The notes beneath the pieces are model-generated. The model did not search any database. It worked only from the letters and a program-made list of their open reading frames with translations, and had not been told where the DNA came from. The position numbers and the translations under genes were made by a program. A DNA stretch of 18,633 nucleotides. Origin: Candidatus Melainabacteria bacterium. GTDB lineage: Bacteria; Cyanobacteriota; Vampirovibrionia; Gastranaerophilales; Gastranaerophilaceae. Shown here one piece after another: positions 8,094 through 15,483 of this stretch. The number at the start of each line of letters is the position of its first letter. The stretch's first letter is position 1. The stretch is taken from contig QHMG01000020.1 of the NCBI GenBank assembly GCA_003258725.1, forward strand, positions 1-18,633, given 5' to 3'.

Positions 8094-8970
8094 GCGTTCT
8101 TAGTTCATTGATTACATTTTTTATCTCATCAGATAAGTCTTCATCACAAGATATATGGCTTTTTACAAGTTGGGCAAACTCAGCCTTTTTGAATTCATGA
8201 AACCCTTTTTTCTTAAAAATTTCTTCTAAATTTTTAACCATTCTTTCATCTTCAAACTCATTTTCTTCTATATAATTCAGATTCTTAAAGTAATCATTTA
8301 AAGTTTTTATAATAAGTTCTTTTGGTAAAATATCCTCAAATTCGCCATGAGAAAGTAAATGAATTTTATCAAAACGTCTTAATTTGGGTAGAATTTGCTC
8401 ATAATTTGTTTGAGCATCATTATCTAATAAGACAAACATCGGAAGTTTTAGTTGTTCAGCTAAGGTATACACAAGTTTTACAACTTGATTTTTTCCACCG
8501 GCAGATATTACCTGAACTCCTTTTTTATTAAAATCAAATCCCAAATATTCAGCAAATACTGGCAGTAATATTTCTTCTGTAATCCCTTCAGTAATAACAA
8601 CTTTTTCAATCGGAAACCTTACAGCTAGTTCTTCTCTAACTTGTTTATCATCAGTTAAAGATTTAAGCCAAATTAAGTTTTTAGGCAAATTTTCGTCTCT
8701 TAATAAGGTAATAATTCCATCATAATTTATTTTATTATTTAATAGTTCATTTACTTCGTCACTTAAATTAAAAATTTTATTTTCGTACACAGATAACTTT
8801 TCATTAATTTTTAAAGAATTATTTTTATCTAAAACAAGTGCATCAACCGATTTATTTAAAATATATTCAGCATAATCCTTAAGACGAGAATATTCCATCA
8901 CATCTAAATCTTTTCTTTTAAATCGAGGTTCAATCAAGTTTGAAAGTATGATGTCCTTAAAAACTCTCAA
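8071..8970 (-). CDS. Stand-alone OLD-like TOPRIM protein
   Basis: 299 residues when read from the only conventional start, a TTG at 8970. The C-terminal two thirds hold a TOPRIM domain of the OLD-nuclease type: ITEGITEE (E128, E132), ISAGGKNQ (155-162), LLDNDAQ with D183 and D185, and GEFED (209-213). These acidic residues hold the metals for DNA cleavage in OLD family nucleases. The ABC-type ATPase that normally precedes this domain in OLD is absent; residues 1-115 are a charged helical region instead. The frame stays open for 34 codons upstream of the TTG and reads as natural protein, so the gene probably begins at an ACG (9060), giving about 329 residues; see the separate entry. A role in DNA repair or defence is inferred from the family. 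The gene stands alone, converging on the TPR gene. Confidence 0.8.
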   Translation of the reverse strand: MRVFKDIILSNLIEPRFKRKDLDVMEYSRLKDYAEYILNKSVDALVLDKNNSLKINEKLSVYENKIFNLSDEVNELLNNKINYDGIITLLRDENLPKNLIWLKSLTDDKQVREELAVRFPIEKVVITEGITEEILLPVFAEYLGFDFNKKGVQVISAGGKNQVVKLVYTLAEQLKLPMFVLLDNDAQTNYEQILPKLRRFDKIHLLSHGEFEDILPKELIIKTLNDYFKNLNYIEENEFEDERMVKNLEEIFKKKGFHEFKKAEFAQLVKSHISCDEDLSDEIKNVINELRTLTSSVSL

Positions 8971-9060
8971 ATACTTGTCTTCTGTGTACTTAAAACGGGT
9001 TAGCCTATCTATAGATATCCTAATTTGCTCTATAGTTAAATTTTTTATTTTAACTTCCGT
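8971..9060 (-). other. Probable N-terminal extension of the TOPRIM gene with ACG start
   Basis: The minus-strand frame upstream of the TTG has no stop until 9073-9075 and encodes helical, charged residues (TIEQIRISIDRL, then KYTEDKYLRVFKDII running through the TTG). A strong Shine-Dalgarno GAGGGG (9074-9069) sits 8 nt before ACG (9060-9058), exactly where an ATG is expected. No ATG, GTG, CTG or other TTG occurs in the 34 codons. So either ACG is used as a rare start, or the start codon has mutated (ATG to ACG) or been misread. Confidence 0.6.
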
Positions 9061-9095
9061 AAACTTATCCCCTCAATTGTTAACTTTTTTAATAT

Positions 9096-9123
9096 ATTAT
9101 ACCTTAAAAACGCAAATTTTCAA
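9096..9123 (-). promoter_or_regulatory. Promoter of the TOPRIM gene
   Basis: On the minus strand TTGAAA (9123-9118), a 16-nt spacer and a perfect TATAAT (9101-9096) form a strong sigma-70-type promoter. Transcription would begin near 9089, about 30 nt before the ACG at 9060 and about 120 nt before the TTG at 8970, which favours the upstream start. Confidence 0.75.
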
Positions 9124-9172
9124 ATCTTGTTACGTTTAATAAGTATAAGGGTTAAACAAGGCACTTTTATAC

Positions 9173-10474
9173 ATGTATTTATCAGGCATTCAAACAACAA
9201 ATATTTATAATGTTCAACCAGCAAAAGCAAAACCTTCTGCTGGTGTTTCTGCGTCCTATGTGCAAAACCCTATTACTAAGCCTTCATTTACATCTTATAA
9301 CCCTGTAAATATTGCAAAAACACAATTAACAACAAAAGATGAAGTTAAAAAATATTGTGAAATTACTGCAAACTTAGATAAAGATGCAAAAGTAGCTCTT
9401 GATTACACATTAAAATCGGGGATTTTGTTAAATAACAATTCAAATGACAAATCAACAGCCTTAGATAATTTGTATAAAATAATGACAACTAAACGTGCAG
9501 AAGGTTTAGATACAAGAACAATGCTTAACGATACAATTAAAACTATTGCTAATCCTTGTATTATTACTCAACATTTTGGTAATTTACCAGAAAATTTAAA
9601 ACCAACAATAAATGCTTATGACCCAACAGCAGAAGAAGTTACTCACTCAGGTTGTTGTGTTGCCGCAAGTATTGAATACAACTTAGCAAGTCAAATGCCT
9701 GCTGAATTTGTTCGTGTTGCAGAAGGTATTTCTTCTGAAAAAATGGCAGTAAATAAAACTATTGATTTAAAGAATCTTTGCGATAATAAAGATGATGCAA
9801 AATGGTTGTTAGACAACTTTAAAATTCCATATCAAATGAAAGATAACAACAAAGCAGATGTAACAATTGCTCCAGACAAAAATGCAATCATCAGAGCTCA
9901 TATTCAAACTATTGATAAAGATGACTTAGAACGTTCTCCATTAGACGTTTTAATGCAATCTACATTTATGAATGTTGGATCTCAACAAACCTACAATACT
10001 TTAAATGATACTCGTATTGCTTCATTTGGACCTGGAGACAAAGGTTTAGTTGAAATTGAAAAAACATTTACAGAATCAGTTGTAACCGATTCAAATAAAA
10101 CTTCAGTAACATTCCAAGATTTACAAGAAGCAACAGACCAAAAAGGAAATCCAACTGCAAAATTAGTTGGCTACAAAGCAGACTTTAATGTAGTAAAACG
10201 AAGTTTATTAAACTCAATGGCATCTGGTCAAAATGTTATTATTGGTTACACTTCAATAGATGAAGATAACAATATTATTAATGGTCATGAAATAACAGTT
10301 ATTGGGGCAAAAGTTGCACCAGATGGCAAATTAATATTTGTATGTAATGATACAGATGATGATTTAGCAGCTCCTGTTGAATATCATGAAGATTACATCA
10401 TTCCACGTATTCATCACGTAGGTTTGCCTACTGAAGTTGTAGATGCTGATAATAAGTTAAAATCTATTGCATAA
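9173..10474 (+). CDS. Unknown protein, possible papain-fold cysteine hydrolase
   Basis: 433 residues, not assignable to a named family by eye. Residues 1-45 are an unstructured Asn/Pro/Ser-rich leader (ending NPITKPSFTSYNPVNI) with no signal peptide. The core has the landmarks of a papain/C39-type fold in the right order: SGCCVAASIEYNLA at 159-172 (candidate nucleophile C161 or C162 at a helix start), then far downstream GHEITVIGA at 371-379 (candidate H372 in a beta strand), and FVCNDTDDD at 389-397 (candidate N392 or D393 as third residue). Q133 could be the oxyanion residue. Nearest ribosome-binding site is AAGG (9158-9161), an unusually long 11 nt away. The gene is monocistronic between divergent and downstream promoters. 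The protease/transglutaminase idea is inference from motif order; the protein could equally be a structural or effector-like protein. Confidence 0.75.
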   Translation: MYLSGIQTTNIYNVQPAKAKPSAGVSASYVQNPITKPSFTSYNPVNIAKTQLTTKDEVKKYCEITANLDKDAKVALDYTLKSGILLNNNSNDKSTALDNLYKIMTTKRAEGLDTRTMLNDTIKTIANPCIITQHFGNLPENLKPTINAYDPTAEEVTHSGCCVAASIEYNLASQMPAEFVRVAEGISSEKMAVNKTIDLKNLCDNKDDAKWLLDNFKIPYQMKDNNKADVTIAPDKNAIIRAHIQTIDKDDLERSPLDVLMQSTFMNVGSQQTYNTLNDTRIASFGPGDKGLVEIEKTFTESVVTDSNKTSVTFQDLQEATDQKGNPTAKLVGYKADFNVVKRSLLNSMASGQNVIIGYTSIDEDNNIINGHEITVIGAKVAPDGKLIFVCNDTDDDLAAPVEYHEDYIIPRIHHVGLPTEVVDADNKLKSIA

Positions 10475-10499
10475 TATTAAAACTTCTTAACTTTTTATG

Positions 10500-10527
10500 T
10501 TGCTACTATTTATTTGTATGCTATAAT
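10500..10527 (+). promoter_or_regulatory. Extended -10 promoter of the DXS-like gene
   Basis: TTGCTA (10500-10505), a 16-nt spacer ending in TGC, and a perfect TATAAT (10522-10527) make an extended -10 promoter. Transcription would start near 10534, leaving a leader of about 16 nt with GGAG (10540-10543) before the ATG at 10550. This rules out the in-frame TTG at 10514, which lies upstream of the -10 box. Confidence 0.75.
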
Positions 10528-10549
10528 CTTTTTGAAATTGGAGTATGAC

Positions 10550-12322
10550 ATGACATTATTAAAAAAGATTGATTCACCTTATGATTTAAAAAAGCTATCG
10601 TTAGACGAAATGAAAACATTAGCTCAAGAAATCAGAGATGGTATTTTAAATAGAGTTAATAAAATTGGCGGTCACTGTAGCCCTAACTTAGGTATTGTAG
10701 AAGCTACAATCGCATTACATTATGTATTTAATTCACCTGTTGATAAGTTTATTTTTGACGTATCACATCAATGCTATACTCATAAAATGCTTACTGGTAG
10801 AAAATCTGGCTTTGTGGGTGATATTATCAAAAATATTTCAGGATTTTTCAATCCTAACGAGTCTGAACATGATACGTTCGTTTTAGGACACACTTCGACA
10901 TCATTAAGTCTTGCTTCTGGTGTTGCTAAAGCTCGTGATATTAATGGCGATAACTACAATGTAATTGCACTTATTGGTGACGGTTCTTTAAGCGGTGGTG
11001 AAGCATTTGAAGGATTAAATAATGCCGCAATGTTAAATAGTAATTTCATTATCATTGTTAACGATAATGAAATGTCTATTTCTGAAAATCAAGGTGGCTT
11101 ATATAAAAATTTAAGAGAATTAAGAGAGTCAAATGGTACATGTCAAAACAATTTCTTCAAAACATTTGGCTATGATTACCACTATTTAGATGAAGGTAAT
11201 GATTTAGAAAAATTAATTGAATTATTTAGCCAAGCTAAAGATACAACAAAACCTGTTGTACTTCACATTCATACTCTAAAAGGCAATGGCTATACCCCAG
11301 CTGAAGAAAACAAAGAAATGTTCCACAACACTGTTTCTGGCAGAATTAATGGTAAAACACCAGTTATTCCTGCTAATTTACCAGAAACTTATGGTAACAT
11401 TACAACTGATTTTATCTTGAAAAAACGAGAAAAAGATAAATCTATTGTTGCTATTACAGCAGCAACTCCAGGTGGCGTAAGTTTTACAAAAGATTTTAGA
11501 CAAAAAATGGGTGACGCATATATTGACGTAGCTATTTCTGAAGAACATGCTATGGGCTTCACTTCGGGTCTTGCTAAAAATGGCGCAAAACCAATTTTTG
11601 CGGTTCAAAGTTCATTTGTTCAAAGAACCTATGACCAAATTTCACAAGACATTGCCTTGAATAACTCACCAGTCACAGTAGTTGTTTATTGTGGCGGTAT
11701 GTCTGGCATTGATATGACTCACTTAGGAACTTTTGATATTTCTATGATTAGCAATATTCCAAATGTAGTATATCTTGCTCCAACTAACAAAGAAGAATAC
11801 TTAAGCATGCTTGACTGGTCTATTGAACAAGTAGAACACCCTGTATTTATCCGTGTTCCTTTAGGTGAACCCGTTGTTACAGGCAAAAAAGATAAAACAA
11901 ATTATTCTAACTTAAATAAATATCAAGTTGTAGAAAAGGGTTCTGAAATTGCAATTGTTGCATTAGGAACATTCTTCCAACTTGGTGAAAAAGTTGTATC
12001 AAGATTGAAACAAGCTGGATTTAATCCAACATTAATTAATCCAAAATATATTACAGGCTTAGATGAAGACTTATTAGAAGGCTTAAAAGACAACCACAAT
12101 CTTGTTATTACTCTTGAAGATGGTATTTTAGATGGTGGGTTCGGTCAAAAGATTGCTAGTTTCTATGGCGATTCAGATATGAAAGTTCTTAACTACGGCG
12201 GTAAAAAAGAATTTACTGACAGAACTAAAGTTACAGACTTGTATGAAAGATATCACTTAACTCCAGAATTAATTTTTGAAGATGTTATGAAGCAACAATC
12301 TGGAAAATTACTTTATGCCTAA
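10550..12322 (+). CDS. dxs: DXS-like thiamine-diphosphate enzyme, divergent
   Basis: 590 residues with the 1-deoxy-D-xylulose-5-phosphate synthase architecture (pyruvate plus glyceraldehyde-3-phosphate to DXP, entry to MEP isoprenoid synthesis). Visible motifs: GGHCSPNLG (40-48), DVSHQCYTHKMLTGR (70-84), GHTSTSLS (113-120), the ThDP-binding GDGSLSGGEAFEGLNN (143-158) with NDNEMSI (171-177), catalytic Glu E331 in SEEHAMG, the FVQRTYDQ segment (356-363) and D388/H391 in IDMTHLG. It departs from canonical DXS: the DRAG arginine that contacts substrate phosphate reads YCGG (C381), DVGHQ reads DVSHQ, and the loop before THLG is a residue short. It thus belongs to a divergent DXS-like branch and may have altered substrate use. 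The ATG at 10550 is chosen by GGAG at 6-nt spacing and the promoter position. Its stop overlaps the next gene by 8 nt. Confidence 0.85.
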   Translation: MTLLKKIDSPYDLKKLSLDEMKTLAQEIRDGILNRVNKIGGHCSPNLGIVEATIALHYVFNSPVDKFIFDVSHQCYTHKMLTGRKSGFVGDIIKNISGFFNPNESEHDTFVLGHTSTSLSLASGVAKARDINGDNYNVIALIGDGSLSGGEAFEGLNNAAMLNSNFIIIVNDNEMSISENQGGLYKNLRELRESNGTCQNNFFKTFGYDYHYLDEGNDLEKLIELFSQAKDTTKPVVLHIHTLKGNGYTPAEENKEMFHNTVSGRINGKTPVIPANLPETYGNITTDFILKKREKDKSIVAITAATPGGVSFTKDFRQKMGDAYIDVAISEEHAMGFTSGLAKNGAKPIFAVQSSFVQRTYDQISQDIALNNSPVTVVVYCGGMSGIDMTHLGTFDISMISNIPNVVYLAPTNKEEYLSMLDWSIEQVEHPVFIRVPLGEPVVTGKKDKTNYSNLNKYQVVEKGSEIAIVALGTFFQLGEKVVSRLKQAGFNPTLINPKYITGLDEDLLEGLKDNHNLVITLEDGILDGGFGQKIASFYGDSDMKVLNYGGKKEFTDRTKVTDLYERYHLTPELIFEDVMKQQSGKLLYA

Positions 12323-12854
12323 AAATATTGTTATAATCTCATCAAGTCCACGCAAAGGTGCAAATTCAGATACTTTATGCGACCAATTTTATGTGGGCGC
12401 ACTTGATGCTGGTCATAATGTTGAAAAAATATTTTTAAGAGATAAAAATATTAATTATTGTACTGGCTGTGGCTACTGCACGGACAATCATGTTTGTGCA
12501 CAAAAGGATGACATGATTGGCATTTTGGAAAAACTTGTTAAAGCTGATATTATTGTTTTAGCCTCGCCAATCTATTTCTATACAATTTGTGGTCAATTGA
12601 AAACATTTATTGACAGATGTTGCGCTAGGTATACTGAAATTTCAAACAAAACTTTTTATTATATCTTTACAGCTGCTGATACAAACGAAAATGCAGTAAA
12701 ACGTGCGCAAACTGACCTTGAAGGTTTCCTTTATTGTTTAGGAAACCCAACTATTGCAGGTGAACTTCATGCTCTTGGGGTTTGGAAAGGTGGAGATATT
12801 TACGGTACAGATTACCCACAAAAAGCCTACGCTATGGGCAAAGCAATAATTTAA
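12315..12854 (+). CDS. Iron-sulfur flavoprotein-like NAD(P)H:FMN reductase
   Basis: A 179-residue flavodoxin-fold protein of the NADPH-dependent FMN reductase group. SSSPRKGANSDTL (9-21) is the FMN-phosphate loop and ASPIYFYTICGQLKTFIDR a second flavin-contact segment. A compact cysteine motif C49-x2-C52-x2-C55-x5-C61 followed by KDDM fits the [4Fe-4S] motif of iron-sulfur flavoproteins (Isf), so it probably carries FMN and a cluster and shuttles electrons. It overlaps the DXS-like gene by 8 nt (ATGCCTAA), which implies coupled expression. Its TAA shares a TTAA palindrome with the stop of the opposing gene (4-nt overlap). The redox partner is unknown; context allows a link to isoprenoid metabolism, whose last enzymes need reduced iron-sulfur centres, but that is inference. 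Confidence 0.85.
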   Translation: MPKNIVIISSSPRKGANSDTLCDQFYVGALDAGHNVEKIFLRDKNINYCTGCGYCTDNHVCAQKDDMIGILEKLVKADIIVLASPIYFYTICGQLKTFIDRCCARYTEISNKTFYYIFTAADTNENAVKRAQTDLEGFLYCLGNPTIAGELHALGVWKGGDIYGTDYPQKAYAMGKAII

Positions 12855-13798
12855 TTTATTATTTTATTTTCAATTTTTTTTACTCTAACCTGAATATCTT
12901 CAATTAGTTTTCTATTAATGGCTAATAAGTCCGCTAAAACAGCAATTAGGGCTATTTGCACCCCTGAAATTATAAGTATTGCAGAAAGAATTAGCGATTG
13001 AATATGGCCGACACCTGTTCCTGTGCAAAAATAATATAAAAATCTAGCACCAATTGCAATACCAATCAATAAAGCCAACGCAGCGATTGCAATAAAGAAT
13101 CTAAAAGGTCTGTAAATTATAAAAATTCTAAGCATTGTGAAAATTGAATTTTTCACATAATCAAACATATTTTTTACAAGTCTAGATTTGCGCACATCAG
13201 GATTTGTATGAATAGGAACTGAAACTATTTCTAACCCTTTTGGTTTTGCTTGAATTATAGTTTCCATTGTGTAAGTGTATTTATCAAAAACATTCAGTAA
13301 AGTTGCGGCTTCTTTATTAAAGGCCCTAAAACCGCTTGGGGCATCTTGAACATCTGCAGAAGAAACAAAACGCATTACAGACGAACCTAATTTTTGCAAA
13401 AACTTTTTTAATGGAGAAAAACTCTTTATATCTTGAATGGGACGAGCTCCGATTACTATATCTGCTTTATTTTCTAAAATTGGTTTTATTAATGCAGGTA
13501 TATCATCAGCTGAATATTGATTATCTGCATCAGTATTAACAATGATATCTGCACCTAATTTAACAGCTTCACTTAAACCCATTTTAAAGGCACTAGCAAG
13601 CCCTTGATGACGATTTAATTTGACAATATGATTAACACCATTCCAATTTGCAACATCAACCGTTCTGTCACTTGAGCCATCATCTATAATCATAGTCTCA
13701 ATTTCATCAATCCCTTCAATTTGTTTTGGCAACACAGAAAGGGTATTTGGAAGACTATCCTCTTCATTAAAACATGGAATTTGTATAATTAGCTTCAT
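12851..13798 (-). CDS. Polyprenyl-phosphate glycosyltransferase (DPM1/GtrB-like GT2)
   Basis: 315 residues. The N-terminal 210 are a GT-A family-2 domain: IPCFNEEDSLPNTL (7-20), IIDDGSSDRT (37-46), the metal-binding D90-x-D92 in NTDADNQYSADDIP, and SGFRAF (155-160). Two transmembrane helices follow (about 232-252 and 265-290), then a short charged tail. This is the layout of dolichyl/undecaprenyl-phosphate sugar synthases, which load a sugar from a nucleotide onto a lipid phosphate at the inner face of the membrane. The start has AAAGGAA upstream and an excellent promoter. It lies divergently beside a GT-C glycosyltransferase that would consume such lipid-linked sugar. The 4-nt convergent overlap at its 3' end leaves no room for a terminator. 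The sugar cannot be named from sequence. Confidence 0.9.
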   Translation of the reverse strand: MKLIIQIPCFNEEDSLPNTLSVLPKQIEGIDEIETMIIDDGSSDRTVDVANWNGVNHIVKLNRHQGLASAFKMGLSEAVKLGADIIVNTDADNQYSADDIPALIKPILENKADIVIGARPIQDIKSFSPLKKFLQKLGSSVMRFVSSADVQDAPSGFRAFNKEAATLLNVFDKYTYTMETIIQAKPKGLEIVSVPIHTNPDVRKSRLVKNMFDYVKNSIFTMLRIFIIYRPFRFFIAIAALALLIGIAIGARFLYYFCTGTGVGHIQSLILSAILIISGVQIALIAVLADLLAINRKLIEDIQVRVKKIENKIIN

Positions 13799-13822
13799 AT
13801 CTAGTTCCTTTAATTAATTTTT

Positions 13823-13851
13823 ATTATACAATCATTATATGAATTTGACAA
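13823..13851 (-). promoter_or_regulatory. Promoter of the GT2 gene, reaching into the divergent gene
   Basis: On the minus strand TTGTCA (13851-13846), a 17-nt spacer and a perfect TATAAT (13828-13823) form a near-consensus promoter, with a predicted start near 13816. Its -35 box lies inside codons 3-5 of the divergent GT-C gene, so the two genes share only 40 nt between their start codons. Confidence 0.8.
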
Positions 13852-15482
13852 TTTTATGGATATCTTTAATTACAATTTTAGCTACAATTCTTAGAATGAT
13901 TGGAATTGATAAAGCTGGCGGACTTTGGAATGATGAATATATTTCTTGGTCAATAGCAACATTACCTCTAGGTAAAGCCTTTTTAAAAGGTGTTGCTTCA
14001 CAATGTCACATGCCACTTTATTATTTATATTTGAAAATATTTACTCTAATTAGTAATAATGATTTATGGCTAAGATTCTCCTCTGTAATTCCTGCTATAA
14101 TATCTGTACCAGTAATGTACCTTGTTGGTAAAAATAAATCTAAATTATGCGGTATTCTATGCGCATTATTTGTTGCTACAAGTAGCTTCTTAATATATTT
14201 TTCTCAAGAAGTTAGATTTTATAGTTTATTATTTCTACTAGCTACATTGACACTATTGTTTACATTAAGGGTTACCCAAAAGCCTAATATAAAAAACTTA
14301 ATTGGACTAATTATTTCAAATGCATTGATTATACTTACTCATACAATTGGCTTTATATTTGTATTTTTTGACTTACTATTTGTTAGTTTAATTTTATTTA
14401 AAGAAAATAATTGCAAGAAAAAAATCATAATTGGGTGGTGCTCTTGCGGTATTGCATTTTTAGCAATGTTACCATTGATTTATAGAATTTTTACAACAAT
14501 ATCTTTTTCTCAATGGTGGGCAAAATTTTCAATACAACGCATATTACAAGTCTTTGTTGACTTCTTTACACCTGTAATTTCTCAAATATTACCAATAGAA
14601 GCATTAAATGGATATCATTTATATGCGGGGTTAATTATAATTGCAACCTTAATTGCATTAATTGTAATAATTATTGGGTTGTTCTACTCCAAAGCACAAA
14701 AAAATAATTTAGTATTTTATATTGCTCTTGCGGTATTCCTTGTTATGATTTTTGCAGCAATGCTTGGCAAGATTGTATTTGAAGCAAAATATATGATTGA
14801 AATCTATCCGATATTAATTTTTGTTTTCTTTAATACGGTATTGTCATTTAGCAAAAAAAGAATAAAGATTCCTGTTTTACTTATATTCTTTGCAATTCAG
14901 TTTGGATATTTATTTATGCCTTACTCGGCTCAAAATATGCCACGAGAAGAAGGACATAAGTACGTCGCTCAACTTATAAAAAGTGCTAATTTAAAACCTA
15001 ATGACTACATTGTATTAACATATTATCCTCAAAATAGATTTGAAAAATATCAAGATTTTTCAAAATACAATGTAATCTCTATTCATAAAGGTAATTTTAA
15101 TGAATATCTTTTGCCGTCAATAACGTACAAAGAAGCAGTAAAAACAGGTAAAAAGCAATATCACGGAACATTTATTAATGCGACATTACCTGTTGGAGTT
15201 TTTCAAGGCAGTAAATTGATATTCTATATAAATAACAATATTTACAAAAAAATGCACAAAGGACAAAAAGTTGCGTTTATTTTCTTAGACAGCATTTCAT
15301 TCTTAGATGAAACAACATTTTCAAATGTTGTAACTAATCAAAAGTTTTACGAGGCAACTCCTCTCTTATACATTGTATTTTCAGATTTTAGAAATGAAAT
15401 TATAAAAACTATTCCAATTCAAGCTAAAAACATTCACTACGAAGTAAAAGGCTCTTGGACACTTGTTTCTTTTGAAAAATAA
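13839..15482 (+). CDS. GT-C membrane glycosyltransferase (GT39/ArnT-like)
   Basis: 547 residues with about ten transmembrane helices in the first 370, then a soluble C-terminal domain (about 375-547). The first periplasmic loop holds the acidic pair D32-E33 in LWNDEYISW, the position of the catalytic Asp in GT-C enzymes, followed by CHMPLYYLYLKIF and QEVRFYSLL, which are typical of the PMT/ArnT/GT83 group. Such enzymes transfer a sugar from a polyprenyl-phosphate donor to lipid, glycan or protein on the outer face of the inner membrane. The divergent GT2 gene probably supplies the donor. No Shine-Dalgarno precedes the ATG and the intergenic space is only 40 nt, so the mRNA may be leaderless or nearly so. 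It ends 1 nt before the stop of the opposing gene. The acceptor is unknown. Confidence 0.85.
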   Translation: MNLTILWISLITILATILRMIGIDKAGGLWNDEYISWSIATLPLGKAFLKGVASQCHMPLYYLYLKIFTLISNNDLWLRFSSVIPAIISVPVMYLVGKNKSKLCGILCALFVATSSFLIYFSQEVRFYSLLFLLATLTLLFTLRVTQKPNIKNLIGLIISNALIILTHTIGFIFVFFDLLFVSLILFKENNCKKKIIIGWCSCGIAFLAMLPLIYRIFTTISFSQWWAKFSIQRILQVFVDFFTPVISQILPIEALNGYHLYAGLIIIATLIALIVIIIGLFYSKAQKNNLVFYIALAVFLVMIFAAMLGKIVFEAKYMIEIYPILIFVFFNTVLSFSKKRIKIPVLLIFFAIQFGYLFMPYSAQNMPREEGHKYVAQLIKSANLKPNDYIVLTYYPQNRFEKYQDFSKYNVISIHKGNFNEYLLPSITYKEAVKTGKKQYHGTFINATLPVGVFQGSKLIFYINNNIYKKMHKGQKVAFIFLDSISFLDETTFSNVVTNQKFYEATPLLYIVFSDFRNEIIKTIPIQAKNIHYEVKGSWTLVSFEK

Positions 15483-15483
15483 G

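Noticed and set aside
8076..8096. Terminator between the converging TPR and TOPRIM genes
   Set aside because: CTTAC/GTAAG forms only a 5-bp stem with no T-run in either direction.
8322..8531. Plus-strand open frame inside the TOPRIM gene
   Set aside because: Antisense to the conserved TOPRIM motifs, with no ribosome-binding site.
8948..9139. Plus-strand open frame over the TOPRIM gene start
   Set aside because: It overlaps the promoter and N-terminal coding region on the other strand, and the peptide shows no recognisable features.
10454..10496. Terminator after the papain-like gene
   Set aside because: AAGTTAA/TTAACTT can pair, but the loop is about 27 nt, the stem is all weak pairs bar one, and it begins inside the coding region.
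10514..10549. Longer DXS-like reading frame starting at TTG 10514
   Set aside because: The TTG lies upstream of the TATAAT box (10522-10527), so it would not be on the mRNA; ATG 10550 has a good GGAG and matches the usual DXS N-terminus.
11378..11608. Minus-strand open frame inside the DXS-like gene
   Set aside because: Shadow of a well-conserved enzyme region; Phe/Ser/Cys-rich nonsense composition.
13336..13539. Plus-strand open frame inside the GT2 gene
   Set aside because: Shadow antisense to the catalytic DxD region.
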